Of a stretch of 20,269 nt of DNA, positions 1-6,171 are shown one piece after another. The stretch comes from MKRK01 sp001896915 (lineage in GTDB: Bacteria; Bacillota; Clostridia; Oscillospirales; Acutalibacteraceae), in assembly GCA_937973935.1 (NCBI GenBank), contig CALJJF010000143.1:1-20269 (forward strand). The letters are read 5' to 3'. Numbering within the stretch: the stretch's first letter is position 1; every line of letters begins with the position of its first letter. Position numbers and translations under genes: made by a program. A model generated the notes under the pieces. It did not search any database. It saw only the letters and a list, made by a program, of their open reading frames with translations, and was not told the origin of the DNA.

Positions 1-134
1 GCGTATCTTTGGACGAGGAATCCATCAACTTAATTAAATTCCAGAAATCCTACAGTGCGGCGGCAAGGCTGATGACAACCTTTGATGAAGCGCTGGATAC
101 GATTATCAATAAAATGGGTATAGTGGGAAGGTAG
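1..134 (+). CDS. flgK: Flagellar hook-associated protein 1 (FlgK), C-terminal end only
   Basis: Only the last 43 codons are in the window, read in the frame starting at base 3. They translate to a tail containing SLDEESINLIKFQKSYSAAA, a run of residues around RLMTTFDEALDTII and the ending NKMGIVGR. This is the helical C-terminal D0 segment typical of FlgK, which pairs with the N-terminal helix in the hook-filament junction. The stop TAG is followed 7 bases later by flgL, whose ribosome binding site (GGGAAGG) lies inside the last codons of this gene, so the two are almost certainly cotranscribed. The flgK-flgL order is standard. The identification rests on a short tail plus the neighbour. Confidence 0.85.
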   Translation, partial: VSLDEESINLIKFQKSYSAAARLMTTFDEALDTIINKMGIVGR

Positions 135-141
135 TACTAAA

Positions 142-1104
142 ATGAGACTGACGAATAATCTGATTATCAAACGGTATGTTTCAAACCTTTCGGACAGTGC
201 CGGTAAGCTCAACGAGCTGAACGAGAAATCCATCACCCAAAAGAATTTTATAAAAGCGTCGGAGGATCCGACGGCAGCTGTCAAAGCCTTGAAGGTGCGT
301 AAGGATTTATCTAAAATCAGTCTGTATCAAAGCAGTCTCACAGAGCTGGAGGCGATTACCACCGAGACGGAAGCTGCCATTTCCTCTTTAAAGGATATAT
401 TAGATGATGCGAATACCTTAGTAGCCCAGGGCAAAAGCGGAACCTATGATGCGGACGCTAAAAAAACAGTTGCCTACAGCTTACGAAGCATCCAAAAACA
501 GATTTTAGACATTGGGAACAAGCAGGTGGCAGGGAAATATCTGTTCAACGGCTCGGGAAAAGGCGCCCCGTTTTCCGTTGCGGGCGACAGGCTTTTATAT
601 CGGGGCAAGGATATGGACAGTGGTGTGTTTTCTGCCGATCGGGTTTTGGTGGATATTGGACTGGGGAGTTTTTTTGACAGCACCCATACGATTAACCCGA
701 ACGGTGCTTTTGATATATCCCAACCGGGAAACGAACTTTTGGGAAGCGGCGCGGATGCAGACGGTATCACAAACAATCTCTATCATCTCATCGGACAAAT
801 GGCGGAGATGTTTGAAAACAACAATATGACAAGCATCGAAACATATGCAGAAAAGCTAACGGAAAAAACCAATGATGTAATTGTCATGTATGCCAATATC
901 GGGGACAAATGCAGTATGCTTGAATATTTGCAAAAGAAGCTGGATATCAGTGAGGATAACCGAAAGGCAATGCAGGACAGCATCGAAAAAGCGGATCTGA
1001 CACAAACCATCATGCTCTACAAAAGCCAGGAGGCTTCGTATAATGCGGCACTGCAAATCGGCTCGAAAATTCTTCAGATGTCCCTGATGGACTATTTAAA
1101 ATAA
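142..1104 (+). CDS. flgL: Flagellar hook-associated protein 3 (FlgL)
   Basis: A 320-residue protein, close to the usual length of about 300 for FlgL. It starts MRLTNNLIIKRYVSNL, the amphipathic D0 helix seen in hook-filament junction proteins. The Flagellin_N-like helical region covers about residues 1-140, with ISLYQSSLTELEAITTET-type coiled coil followed by SGTYDADAKKTVAYSLRSI and the diagnostic VAGKYLFNGSG near residue 130. The C-terminal helix ends in ASYNAALQIGSKILQMSLMD, matching the conserved flagellin-family ending. In the family it sits with FlgK between hook and filament and is exported by the flagellar type III apparatus. It starts 7 bases after the flgK stop with GGGAAGG as ribosome binding site. 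A hairpin with T-rich tail follows at 1117-1155. Confidence 0.95.
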   Translation: MRLTNNLIIKRYVSNLSDSAGKLNELNEKSITQKNFIKASEDPTAAVKALKVRKDLSKISLYQSSLTELEAITTETEAAISSLKDILDDANTLVAQGKSGTYDADAKKTVAYSLRSIQKQILDIGNKQVAGKYLFNGSGKGAPFSVAGDRLLYRGKDMDSGVFSADRVLVDIGLGSFFDSTHTINPNGAFDISQPGNELLGSGADADGITNNLYHLIGQMAEMFENNNMTSIETYAEKLTEKTNDVIVMYANIGDKCSMLEYLQKKLDISEDNRKAMQDSIEKADLTQTIMLYKSQEASYNAALQIGSKILQMSLMDYLK

Positions 1105-1116
1105 ACGCAAACAAAG

Positions 1117-1155
1117 GAAAGCATTTGCCCGGCGGTCATATGCTTTCTCTTTTTC
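1117..1155 (+). terminator. Possible intrinsic terminator or attenuator after flgL
   Basis: GAAAGCAT at 1117-1124 pairs perfectly with ATGCTTTC at 1140-1147 across a 15-base loop and is followed by TCTTTTTC. The loop is long and the T-run is broken, so it may only attenuate transcription into fliW-csrA. I see no convincing separate promoter between it and fliW, so read-through is likely. Confidence 0.45.
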
Positions 1156-1186
1156 AATACAATGCTGCCGGAGAAAAGGACTTGCT

Positions 1187-1633
1187 ATGTTAATCAATAC
1201 CAGAGATTTCGGTCAAATCGACATCAACGAAGATGAAATCATCCGTTTTCCAGAAGGCTTATATGGGTTTCCTCATGTGACACGTTATGTGATATTAAGA
1301 CAGGATGATGAAGACAGTCCGGTTTTATGGCTGCAGTCGGTAGAAGATACCTTCCCCAGCTTTGTCATCATGGATGCCGAAAGCATCGTGGACGAATACA
1401 AAGTAAGCCTGCCGAAGAAGGTTTTGGAAACTCTGGAGACTAACAGGGGAGGAAAGCTTCAGTATTTTGTAATCGCCGTTATCCCAAAGGACATCAAGGA
1501 TATGACCGTGAATATGAAAAGTCCGATTGTTGTAAATTTTGAAGGGAAGGTTGCCTTGCAGGTCATACTGGAGGACAGTGCTTATCAGATCCGGCACAGG
1601 GTGTTTGAAGACGGGAAGGTGTTATCATGCTGA
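1187..1633 (+). CDS. fliW: Flagellar assembly factor FliW
   Basis: A 148-residue protein, the usual FliW length. It begins MLINTRDFGQIDI, and its FPEGLYGFPHVTRYVIL stretch (about residues 23-39) is the hallmark FPxGLxGF region of the family. The PVLWLQSVEDTFPSFVIMD block follows near residues 45-65. In B. subtilis FliW binds cytoplasmic flagellin; when flagellin is exported, FliW is freed and binds CsrA, relieving its repression of flagellin translation. The gene overlaps csrA by 7 bases, so the antagonist pair is translationally coupled. Ribosome binding site AAAAGGA lies 6 bases before the ATG. Upstream is flgL, and the target gene (flagellin) lies just beyond csrA. Confidence 0.96.
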   Translation: MLINTRDFGQIDINEDEIIRFPEGLYGFPHVTRYVILRQDDEDSPVLWLQSVEDTFPSFVIMDAESIVDEYKVSLPKKVLETLETNRGGKLQYFVIAVIPKDIKDMTVNMKSPIVVNFEGKVALQVILEDSAYQIRHRVFEDGKVLSC

Positions 1634-1866
1634 TTATCACAAGAAAGCCCGGGGACGCTTTTATCATCAATGAAAACATCGAAGTCACCATCCTTGACGT
1701 ACAGAACGATAAAGTTCGGGTGGGCATCAATGCGCCCCGTGATGTTCAGATTTTACGCAAGGAATTGTATGAAACGGAAAAGACCAACATGGAAGCCGTG
1801 CAGTCCATTAATTTCTCTAAATTTAAAGAACTGAAAAATGAGATAAAAAATAGAAAAAATGATTAA
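1627..1866 (+). CDS. csrA: Translational regulator CsrA
   Basis: A 79-residue protein, normal for Gram-positive CsrA. The N-terminus MLIITRKPGDAFIINENI is the canonical first beta strand (MLxLxRKxGExIxI), followed by VTILDVQNDKVRVGINAP and DVQILRKELYE, which carry the conserved strands and the RNA-contacting RxE region (near residue 44). The tail from about residue 60 is lysine- and asparagine-rich. CsrA dimers bind GGA motifs in RNA hairpin loops and block ribosome access. The obvious target is the flagellin leader 100 bases downstream. The ATG lies inside the end of fliW, with GGGAAGG 7 bases before it. The flagellin promoter begins immediately after the stop. Confidence 0.96.
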   Translation: MLIITRKPGDAFIINENIEVTILDVQNDKVRVGINAPRDVQILRKELYETEKTNMEAVQSINFSKFKELKNEIKNRKND

Positions 1867-1873
1867 AATTTAT

Positions 1874-1900
1874 TTAATTATTTTTCGTTACTGCCGATAT
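1874..1900 (+). promoter_or_regulatory. Sigma-28 (SigD/FliA-type) promoter of flagellin
   Basis: GCCGATAT at 1893-1900 is a perfect match to the -10 consensus of flagellar sigma factor SigD/FliA. The -35 position 15 bases upstream reads TTAA at 1874-1877, or TAAT one base later; consensus is TAAA, so it is degenerate. Transcription should start about 1907, giving a leader of about 100 bases. The element lies between csrA and flagellin, as expected for a late flagellar gene with its own promoter. Confidence 0.8.
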
Positions 1901-1968
1901 ATAATGTGAGCAGGAATGAGAGTCTTGCCTTCAAAAACCATCCACAGTGCGCAGGTGGAGAAAAAACA

Positions 1969-2000
1969 GGGAAAGGATTCCCGAAGAAAATTCAAGGAGG
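1969..2000 (+). promoter_or_regulatory. Candidate CsrA-binding sites in the flagellin leader
   Basis: GGGAA (1969-1973) and TTCCC (1978-1982) form a 5-bp stem whose 4-base loop is AGGA (1974-1977). A GGA presented in a short hairpin loop is the known high-affinity CsrA target. A second GGA lies in the Shine-Dalgarno sequence AAGGAGG (1994-2000), 7 bases before the flagellin ATG. The two GGA motifs are about 21 bases apart, suited to bridging by one CsrA dimer, as described for the B. subtilis hag leader. Binding is inferred, not shown. Confidence 0.65.
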
Positions 2001-2007
2001 AAAAACA

Positions 2008-2784
2008 ATGCGTATCAACCATAATTTATCAGCACAAAACACTTACCGTCAGTACGGTAACAACACGGTGAAAGCCACAAAATCCATGGAGAAATTATCA
2101 TCGGGCTTAAGAATCAACCGTGCTGCCGATGATGCCGCCGGTCTTTCCATTTCTGAGAAAATGAGAAGCCAAATCCGCGGTTTATCCCAATCTGTAAGAA
2201 ACACACAGGACGGCGTTTCTTACATTCAAACAGCAGAAGGCGCTTTGAACGAAGTTTCCGATATGCTGACCAGAATGAAGGAACTGGCGGTTCAAAAAGC
2301 CAACGGTACCTACAGCACAGACGATATCGACAACATCAACTTAGAGTTGACAGGGCTGGAAACTGCCCTCAAAGGCGTTTTATCCGACACAAAGTTCAAT
2401 GGTACCGCAGTATTTACCTCTTCCGTTGATATCGCCTACGGCGAAACCGCCGGCTTGAAGGTCACGGTTGCCGCAGCAGGTTTCAAAGCCGCTGATGTTC
2501 CTGCAGCTACAGCTTCCGCTACCGATATTGATGCTGCTATTACAAAGGTAAATACTGACAGAGCGACCTATGGCGCACAGCAAAATCAGTTGGAGCATGT
2601 CATGAACAATCTGGGCACAACGGGTGAAAACCTGCAGGCCGCTGAGTCCCGTATCCGTGATGTTGATATGGCCGGTGAAATGACAGAGTTTACGAAGAAC
2701 AATATTCTTGTTCAGGCAGCTCAGTCAATGCTTGCACAAGCAAATCAACAGCCACAGGGTGTTCTCCAGCTTCTGAAGGGCTAA
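2008..2784 (+). CDS. hag: Flagellin (filament subunit)
   Basis: Starting at the ATG at 2008 gives 258 residues beginning MRINHNLSAQNTYRQYG. An upstream in-frame ATG at 1906 would add 34 residues unlike any flagellin and coincides with the expected transcription start, so I reject it. AAGGAGG precedes the chosen ATG by 7 bases. The N-terminal D0-D1 region (about 1-135) contains KLSSGLRINRAADDAAGLSI and GALNEVSDMLTRMKELAVQ. The C-terminal region (about 175-258) contains ESRIRDVDMAGEMTEFTKN and ends QPQGVLQLLKG. The central variable region is only about 40 residues and alanine-rich, so this is a minimal flagellin largely lacking the surface D2/D3 domains. Expression is likely controlled by the sigma-28 promoter and by CsrA on the leader. 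A strong terminator follows. Confidence 0.97.
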   Translation: MRINHNLSAQNTYRQYGNNTVKATKSMEKLSSGLRINRAADDAAGLSISEKMRSQIRGLSQSVRNTQDGVSYIQTAEGALNEVSDMLTRMKELAVQKANGTYSTDDIDNINLELTGLETALKGVLSDTKFNGTAVFTSSVDIAYGETAGLKVTVAAAGFKAADVPAATASATDIDAAITKVNTDRATYGAQQNQLEHVMNNLGTTGENLQAAESRIRDVDMAGEMTEFTKNNILVQAAQSMLAQANQQPQGVLQLLKG

Positions 2785-2811
2785 TATCTGATCACAATTC
2801 ATCCCTATCAT

Positions 2812-2850
2812 ACAAGGCCGCCTCCGAAAGGAGGCGGTCTTGTTTTTATT
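2812..2850 (+). terminator. Intrinsic terminator of the flagellin gene
   Basis: A 14-bp stem (2812-2825 with 2830-2843, one G-U pair) closes a GAAA tetraloop and runs into TTTTTATT. The arms are rich in GCCGCCTCC/GGAGGCGG. This is a strong, textbook terminator suited to a highly expressed single-gene transcript. Confidence 0.95.
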
Positions 2851-2906
2851 TGGAGCTGGTTTGGGGAATAAGGAGAACCTTCCTGTTGGTTTGATACAAT
2901 AGAACA

Positions 2907-2924
2907 GACCTGCGTAAGCAGGCC
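2907..2924 (-). terminator. Weak hairpin downstream of the S1-domain gene
   Basis: GACCTGC (2907-2913) and GCAGGCC (2918-2924) form a 7-bp stem with one G-U pair and a GTAA loop. Read on the minus strand it lies about 50 bases past the S1-gene stop, but the following bases (TGTTCTATTG) make a poor U-tract. It may be an inefficient terminator. Confidence 0.35.
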
Positions 2925-2975
2925 TGCAATCGATTCAAGCTTAAATCAGTTCAGGAATTTCAATCAAATTCAGTC

Positions 2976-3917
2976 TTAATCCGTACAGAAAATACTTTCG
3001 ATTTTCTTTTCGCATACCTCGGGTGAATATAGCCAGTGATCCATATAATCGTCTTCATAAAAATATTTAATGGATTCCTTTGTATAATCCTTTTGAAAAG
3101 CGTCAATAATAATTAGTTTCACTTTCATTTTTTCGGGAATAATACTTTTTATGTACACACTTGCAATCTGACCGGGTTTTACCCCTTCCTTCGGTTCGGC
3201 CAATCCTGCCAGATTGGGGGTCAGCTCTACAAAAATTCCGTAGTCTTCCACGGAACGGACAATTCCCGAAACGGTTTCTCCCTGTGAAAACAATTCGGCG
3301 TTTTCTTCCCAGGTTCCCAAGAGCTCTTTGTGGCTTAGCGTGATACGCCCGTCCTCAATGGATTTGACAATAACACGGATGACTTCACCGGTAGTAAGCC
3401 TGTCTGACGGATGTGATATTCGGGAAACAGAAATAGCATCGATGGGCAAAAGAGAAACAATGCCGCAGCCGATATCGCAAAAAGCACCGAAGGGTTCCAA
3501 ATGGGTCACACGGGCCTCGATTACATCACCGGGCTGCAGGGTGCTGATATAATCGTTGTGACACCGCTGTTGCGCTTCTCTCCGGGACAAAACCGCAAGG
3601 GGCCTTCCGTTTTTGTCAAGCTCCATCGAGTTAACCACAAAGCAAACCTCTTTGCCGACCCTGGATATAATGGCAATGTCCCGCACGGTCCCGTCTGCAA
3701 TCCCCAGTGCGCATTCTTCTCTGGGGATAATCCCTTTCATAAAACCAAAATCAACAATCAGGTTATGGTCTGTATCACAAACGGCGGCGACTGCCTCCAG
3801 AATATACTTTTTTGCATAGGCATCTGCCAATGACAGCGGGGAATGTAAGCTGATTTTATTCTCCGGGGTATCGATTAAAAGGCCTTCCGGCCAAAATCTT
3901 TTCACTATCAAGACCAT
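2976..3917 (-). CDS. S1 RNA-binding domain protein (RpsA-like)
   Basis: Up to 313 residues. A clear S1 OB-fold covers about 128-197 (PGDVIEARVTHLEPFGAFCDIG and, later, DGRITLSHKELLGTW). A second covers about 211-270 (GETVSGIVRSVEDYGIFVEL). A third, degenerate repeat may occupy 35-112. The architecture matches the short S1-like proteins that clostridia carry in place of the six-repeat ribosomal protein S1, so roles in mRNA binding or translation are inferred. The acidic, aromatic tail (about 275-313) matches nothing I recognise. The start is uncertain: the ATG at 3917 directly abuts GAAAGG, so the TTG at 3911 or GTG at 3905, both better spaced from AAAGGA, may be the true start. It is a single gene with a candidate promoter just upstream. 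Confidence 0.85.
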   Translation of the reverse strand: MVLIVKRFWPEGLLIDTPENKISLHSPLSLADAYAKKYILEAVAAVCDTDHNLIVDFGFMKGIIPREECALGIADGTVRDIAIISRVGKEVCFVVNSMELDKNGRPLAVLSRREAQQRCHNDYISTLQPGDVIEARVTHLEPFGAFCDIGCGIVSLLPIDAISVSRISHPSDRLTTGEVIRVIVKSIEDGRITLSHKELLGTWEENAELFSQGETVSGIVRSVEDYGIFVELTPNLAGLAEPKEGVKPGQIASVYIKSIIPEKMKVKLIIIDAFQKDYTKESIKYFYEDDYMDHWLYSPEVCEKKIESIFCTD

Positions 3918-3940
3918 CCTTTCATTGAAGCAAGGCTTTT

Positions 3941-3971
3941 TTTATATTCGTGCTTTGTGCACGAAATACAA
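3941..3971 (-). promoter_or_regulatory. Candidate promoter of the S1-domain gene with a dyad filling its spacer
   Basis: On the minus strand TTGTAT (3971-3966) and TATAAA (3946-3941) are 19 bases apart, and the whole spacer (3947-3965) is the inverted repeat TTCGTGC-N5-GCACGAA. The predicted transcript would start near 3934, about 20-30 bases before the candidate start codons. A dyad between -35 and -10 with a long spacer resembles MerR-type or simple repressor operators. This is a pattern reading, not a proven promoter. Confidence 0.45.
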
Positions 3972-3978
3972 AATTCCC

Positions 3979-4001
3979 GGTTTGAAATTATGCTTCAAAC
4001 C
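3979..4001. repeat. Perfect inverted repeat upstream of the S1 gene
   Basis: GGTTTGAA (3979-3986) and TTCAAACC (3994-4001) form a perfect 8-bp dyad with a 7-base centre. It lies just upstream of the S1-gene promoter and downstream of the stop of the 116-residue gene. It could be an operator or an RNA hairpin ending the upstream transcript. Neither strand shows a good T-run. Confidence 0.6.
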
Positions 4002-4135
4002 TCTGCTTCCCTTATTTCTCTCACTTACCGTTGGCTTTCATGAAGGGGATTTGTATGTGTTTTGCTAATTCACCAATTGTAATTGAGTTCCTTTATGCTT
4101 CAATATATGCAGGATGGAAGGCGGTCTATTCCTTT

Positions 4136-4486
4136 TTATTCTACTTTTATATGAAGCCCGCCGCAGTTGACAATAAAGCCCTTTGCGCGGCTGCTGTCCT
4201 TGTCCGGAATGACCACGGTGAGGGTGGCATCGTTGCGTTCTTTTACTTCATTGAATCGAGGATATCTGGGGGCGTCACTCATGATTGGCGTCTGTCCGTC
4301 AATATAGCTGGTCATATTCATATCGATGTAGTCGGGCTTGGGAGCATAATGGGCAGCATAATAGGTTTTCATTTTGATAACCGGGTCAACAACGATCTTG
4401 ACTGCGTCAGGAATATTTTTTTCTATGCGTTTTGCGGCAACCATTGCTGGGTCCACAGAACCGAAATTGGCAGTGATTTTTTTCAT
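4136..4486 (-). CDS. Uncharacterised 116-residue protein
   Basis: The start is the ATG at 4486, giving MKKITANFGSVDPAMVAAKR. An upstream ATG at 4504 is rejected because AAAGGAG sits 7 bases before the one chosen. The protein is soluble, with no signal peptide or membrane segment. The N-terminal third reads strand-helix-strand (KITANFGSVD, AMVAAKRIEKNI, DAVKIVVD). The middle is tyrosine-, proline- and methionine-rich (MKTYYAAHYAPKPDYIDMNM), and the end is a strand pair (ATLTVVIPD and KGFIVNCGGLHIKVE). I do not recognise the family. The N-terminus faintly recalls small alpha/beta stress proteins, but that is a guess. It is encoded divergently from the MATE exporter and upstream of the S1 gene on the same strand. 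Confidence 0.75.
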   Translation of the reverse strand: MKKITANFGSVDPAMVAAKRIEKNIPDAVKIVVDPVIKMKTYYAAHYAPKPDYIDMNMTSYIDGQTPIMSDAPRYPRFNEVKERNDATLTVVIPDKDSSRAKGFIVNCGGLHIKVE

Positions 4487-4562
4487 TGGGTGTCTCCTTT
4501 GCAAAATATTGAGTTCTATTCATTATTATTTCAAAATCCCAAAAAAATAACGTAAAAAATAA

Positions 4563-4591
4563 TTGACAAATAAAAAAGAAAGGCGTAGCAT
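4563..4591 (+). promoter_or_regulatory. Promoter of the MATE exporter gene
   Basis: TTGACA at 4563-4568 and TAGCAT at 4586-4591 are separated by 17 bases: a perfect -35 and a 4/6 -10. The expected start near 4598 leaves a leader of about 80 bases before the TTG start codon. I see no clear riboswitch fold in the leader. Confidence 0.55.
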
Positions 4592-4680
4592 TATGGAATG
4601 CTTGCATTGTGATACCGCCGGATCACGAATTGGTTTGCTTGGCAGGCATTTTAAAATCGGGGTTTTAAGGAGTATGCAAA

Positions 4681-6048
4681 TTGGCAAAGACAACAAAGGA
4701 TTTAACCCAAGGAAGTGTTTCCCGGCAGCTCATTCAGTTTGCGCTGCCATTTTTGATATCATCGTTTATTCAATCGGTTTACGGTTTGGCTGATATGATC
4801 ATTGTGGGCAGGTTTTACGGCAGCATCGGCATATCTGCCGTGCAAATCGCAACACAGATTACAATTTTTATCACCAATTTGGTTGTGGGATTTTCGGTAG
4901 GCGGAACGGTTTTAATCGCCCAAAACTTCGGAGCAAAGCGGATGGAGGACGTAAAAGAAACCATCGGATCAATTTTATCGGTATTTATCATTGCCGCAAT
5001 TTTGATTACCGGGGTGATGCTTTTTCTTGACCGGACCATTTTAGAGTTGTTACATACCCCCAAGGAGAGCTTTGATGATGCATTACAGTTTCTGAATATC
5101 TCAATGGCAGGAACCATTTTTATATTTGGATATAACGCCATCAGCTCCATTTTGCGTGCATTGGGGGATTCTGTTCGACCTATGTATTTCGTTGGTTTTG
5201 CGTGTATCATAAACGTAATCCTGGACATTGTTTTTTTGGGTGTGTTTCACATGCGTGCCGGTGGCGCCGCACTCGCCACGGTCATTTCTCAGGCAGTTAG
5301 CCTGATCTTGTCGGTAATATATCTTTATCGAATGAATTTTATATTTGATTTTAAGTTGTCATCCTTTCGATTATACAGAGATAAGGTCAAGCTCTTGTTC
5401 AGCATCGGTCTCCCCAGCACCTTACAACAGTCTGTGGTTACCTTCTCTTTTATCGTGTTAACTGCCATTGCCAATGAGACAGCCGGCATTGTGGGCAGCA
5501 ATGCCCTGGGAATCGGTGCAAAGGTCAATTCCTTTGCGATTTTGCCCGGTCTTGCCATGTCGGCTGCCGTAGCGGCCATGAGCGGGCAAAATATCGGCGC
5601 CGGCAACATCGAACGGGCAAAAAAAACGGTTCGTACAAGTATGGTAATTACTTTTTCAATTTCTTTGGTCTGTGTGCTGTTAATACAGATATTTGCCCAT
5701 GCTATCATCGGGGTGTTCTTGCCCTCTGGTGTGAATAACAAGGAGCTGATCGACATCTCTGTTACTTATTTGCGGATCATGTGTTTCGACAGTATCATTG
5801 TTTCCGGTGTTTTCAGCCTTGGAGGATTGTTTAACGGCTCCGGTCACACGATGTTCACTTTGTTCAATTCCATCGTCAGTTCTATCGGTGTGCGTATATC
5901 CATGGCATATTTATTGACCGGCGTGTTTCATATGGGAATGACAGGCATGGGGCTGGCTATTGTTTTGGCACCTTTGGGTTCGTTTCTCATCAGCCTGATT
6001 TATTATAAAAGCGGTCGATGGCAAAAACCAAAAATTATTAAGACTTAA
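4681..6048 (+). CDS. MATE family efflux transporter
   Basis: A 455-residue integral membrane protein, the usual MATE length. It shows about 12 hydrophobic segments in two halves. The first has FLISSFIQSVYGLADMIIVG (about residues 23-42) and GGTVLIAQNFGAKRMEDV, and the second repeats the theme with the AMSGQNIGAGNIERAKK block (about 299-315). These paired Q-N-x-G-A blocks are diagnostic of the MatE/NorM-DinF fold. Such proteins export cationic drugs or metabolites using a Na+ or H+ gradient; the substrate cannot be told. The start is TTG at 4681, supported by TAAGGAG with 8 bases spacing; no in-frame ATG fits better. It appears monocistronic. I see no clear terminator between it and the next promoter. 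Confidence 0.93.
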   Translation: MAKTTKDLTQGSVSRQLIQFALPFLISSFIQSVYGLADMIIVGRFYGSIGISAVQIATQITIFITNLVVGFSVGGTVLIAQNFGAKRMEDVKETIGSILSVFIIAAILITGVMLFLDRTILELLHTPKESFDDALQFLNISMAGTIFIFGYNAISSILRALGDSVRPMYFVGFACIINVILDIVFLGVFHMRAGGAALATVISQAVSLILSVIYLYRMNFIFDFKLSSFRLYRDKVKLLFSIGLPSTLQQSVVTFSFIVLTAIANETAGIVGSNALGIGAKVNSFAILPGLAMSAAVAAMSGQNIGAGNIERAKKTVRTSMVITFSISLVCVLLIQIFAHAIIGVFLPSGVNNKELIDISVTYLRIMCFDSIIVSGVFSLGGLFNGSGHTMFTLFNSIVSSIGVRISMAYLLTGVFHMGMTGMGLAIVLAPLGSFLISLIYYKSGRWQKPKIIKT

Positions 6049-6102
6049 TGGAATTTTATATAAAACATGAAGAATATTGCCAAGTATTTTTATGCTTTTT
6101 GC

Positions 6103-6131
6103 TTGTTTAGTTCTTTGACATCCTGTATAAT
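6103..6131 (+). promoter_or_regulatory. Promoter of the dockerin protein gene
   Basis: TATAAT at 6126-6131 is a perfect -10. Seventeen bases upstream lies TTGTTT (6103-6108), a weak -35. A perfect TTGACA at 6115-6120 is only 5 bases from the -10 and cannot pair with it. The expected start is about 6138. The ribosome binding site AAGGAG (6158-6163) is 8 bases before the ATG. Confidence 0.6.
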
Positions 6132-6171
6132 AGAAAGGTAAGAAAATTCAATTGATGAAGGAGATTGAGAG

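Noticed and set aside
1906..2007. 34-codon N-terminal extension of flagellin
   Set aside because: The ATG at 1906 is at the predicted transcription start with no ribosome binding site; the flagellin D0 helix begins exactly at the 2008 ATG with AAGGAGG.
4031..4555. 174-codon plus-strand frame opposite the 116-residue gene
   Set aside because: It is antisense to a gene with a good ribosome binding site, and has no such site itself; the His/Phe/Cys-rich composition is typical of an antisense frame.
4563..4793. 76-codon plus-strand frame with CLHC motif before the MATE gene
   Set aside because: Most of it overlaps the MATE start in another frame and it lies on the leader; the composition after the first 15 codons is that of a shadow frame.
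6115..6131. TTGACA followed by TATAAT upstream of the dockerin gene
   Set aside because: Only 5 bases separate the boxes, so they cannot form one promoter; the -10 was kept with a weaker -35 at 6103.
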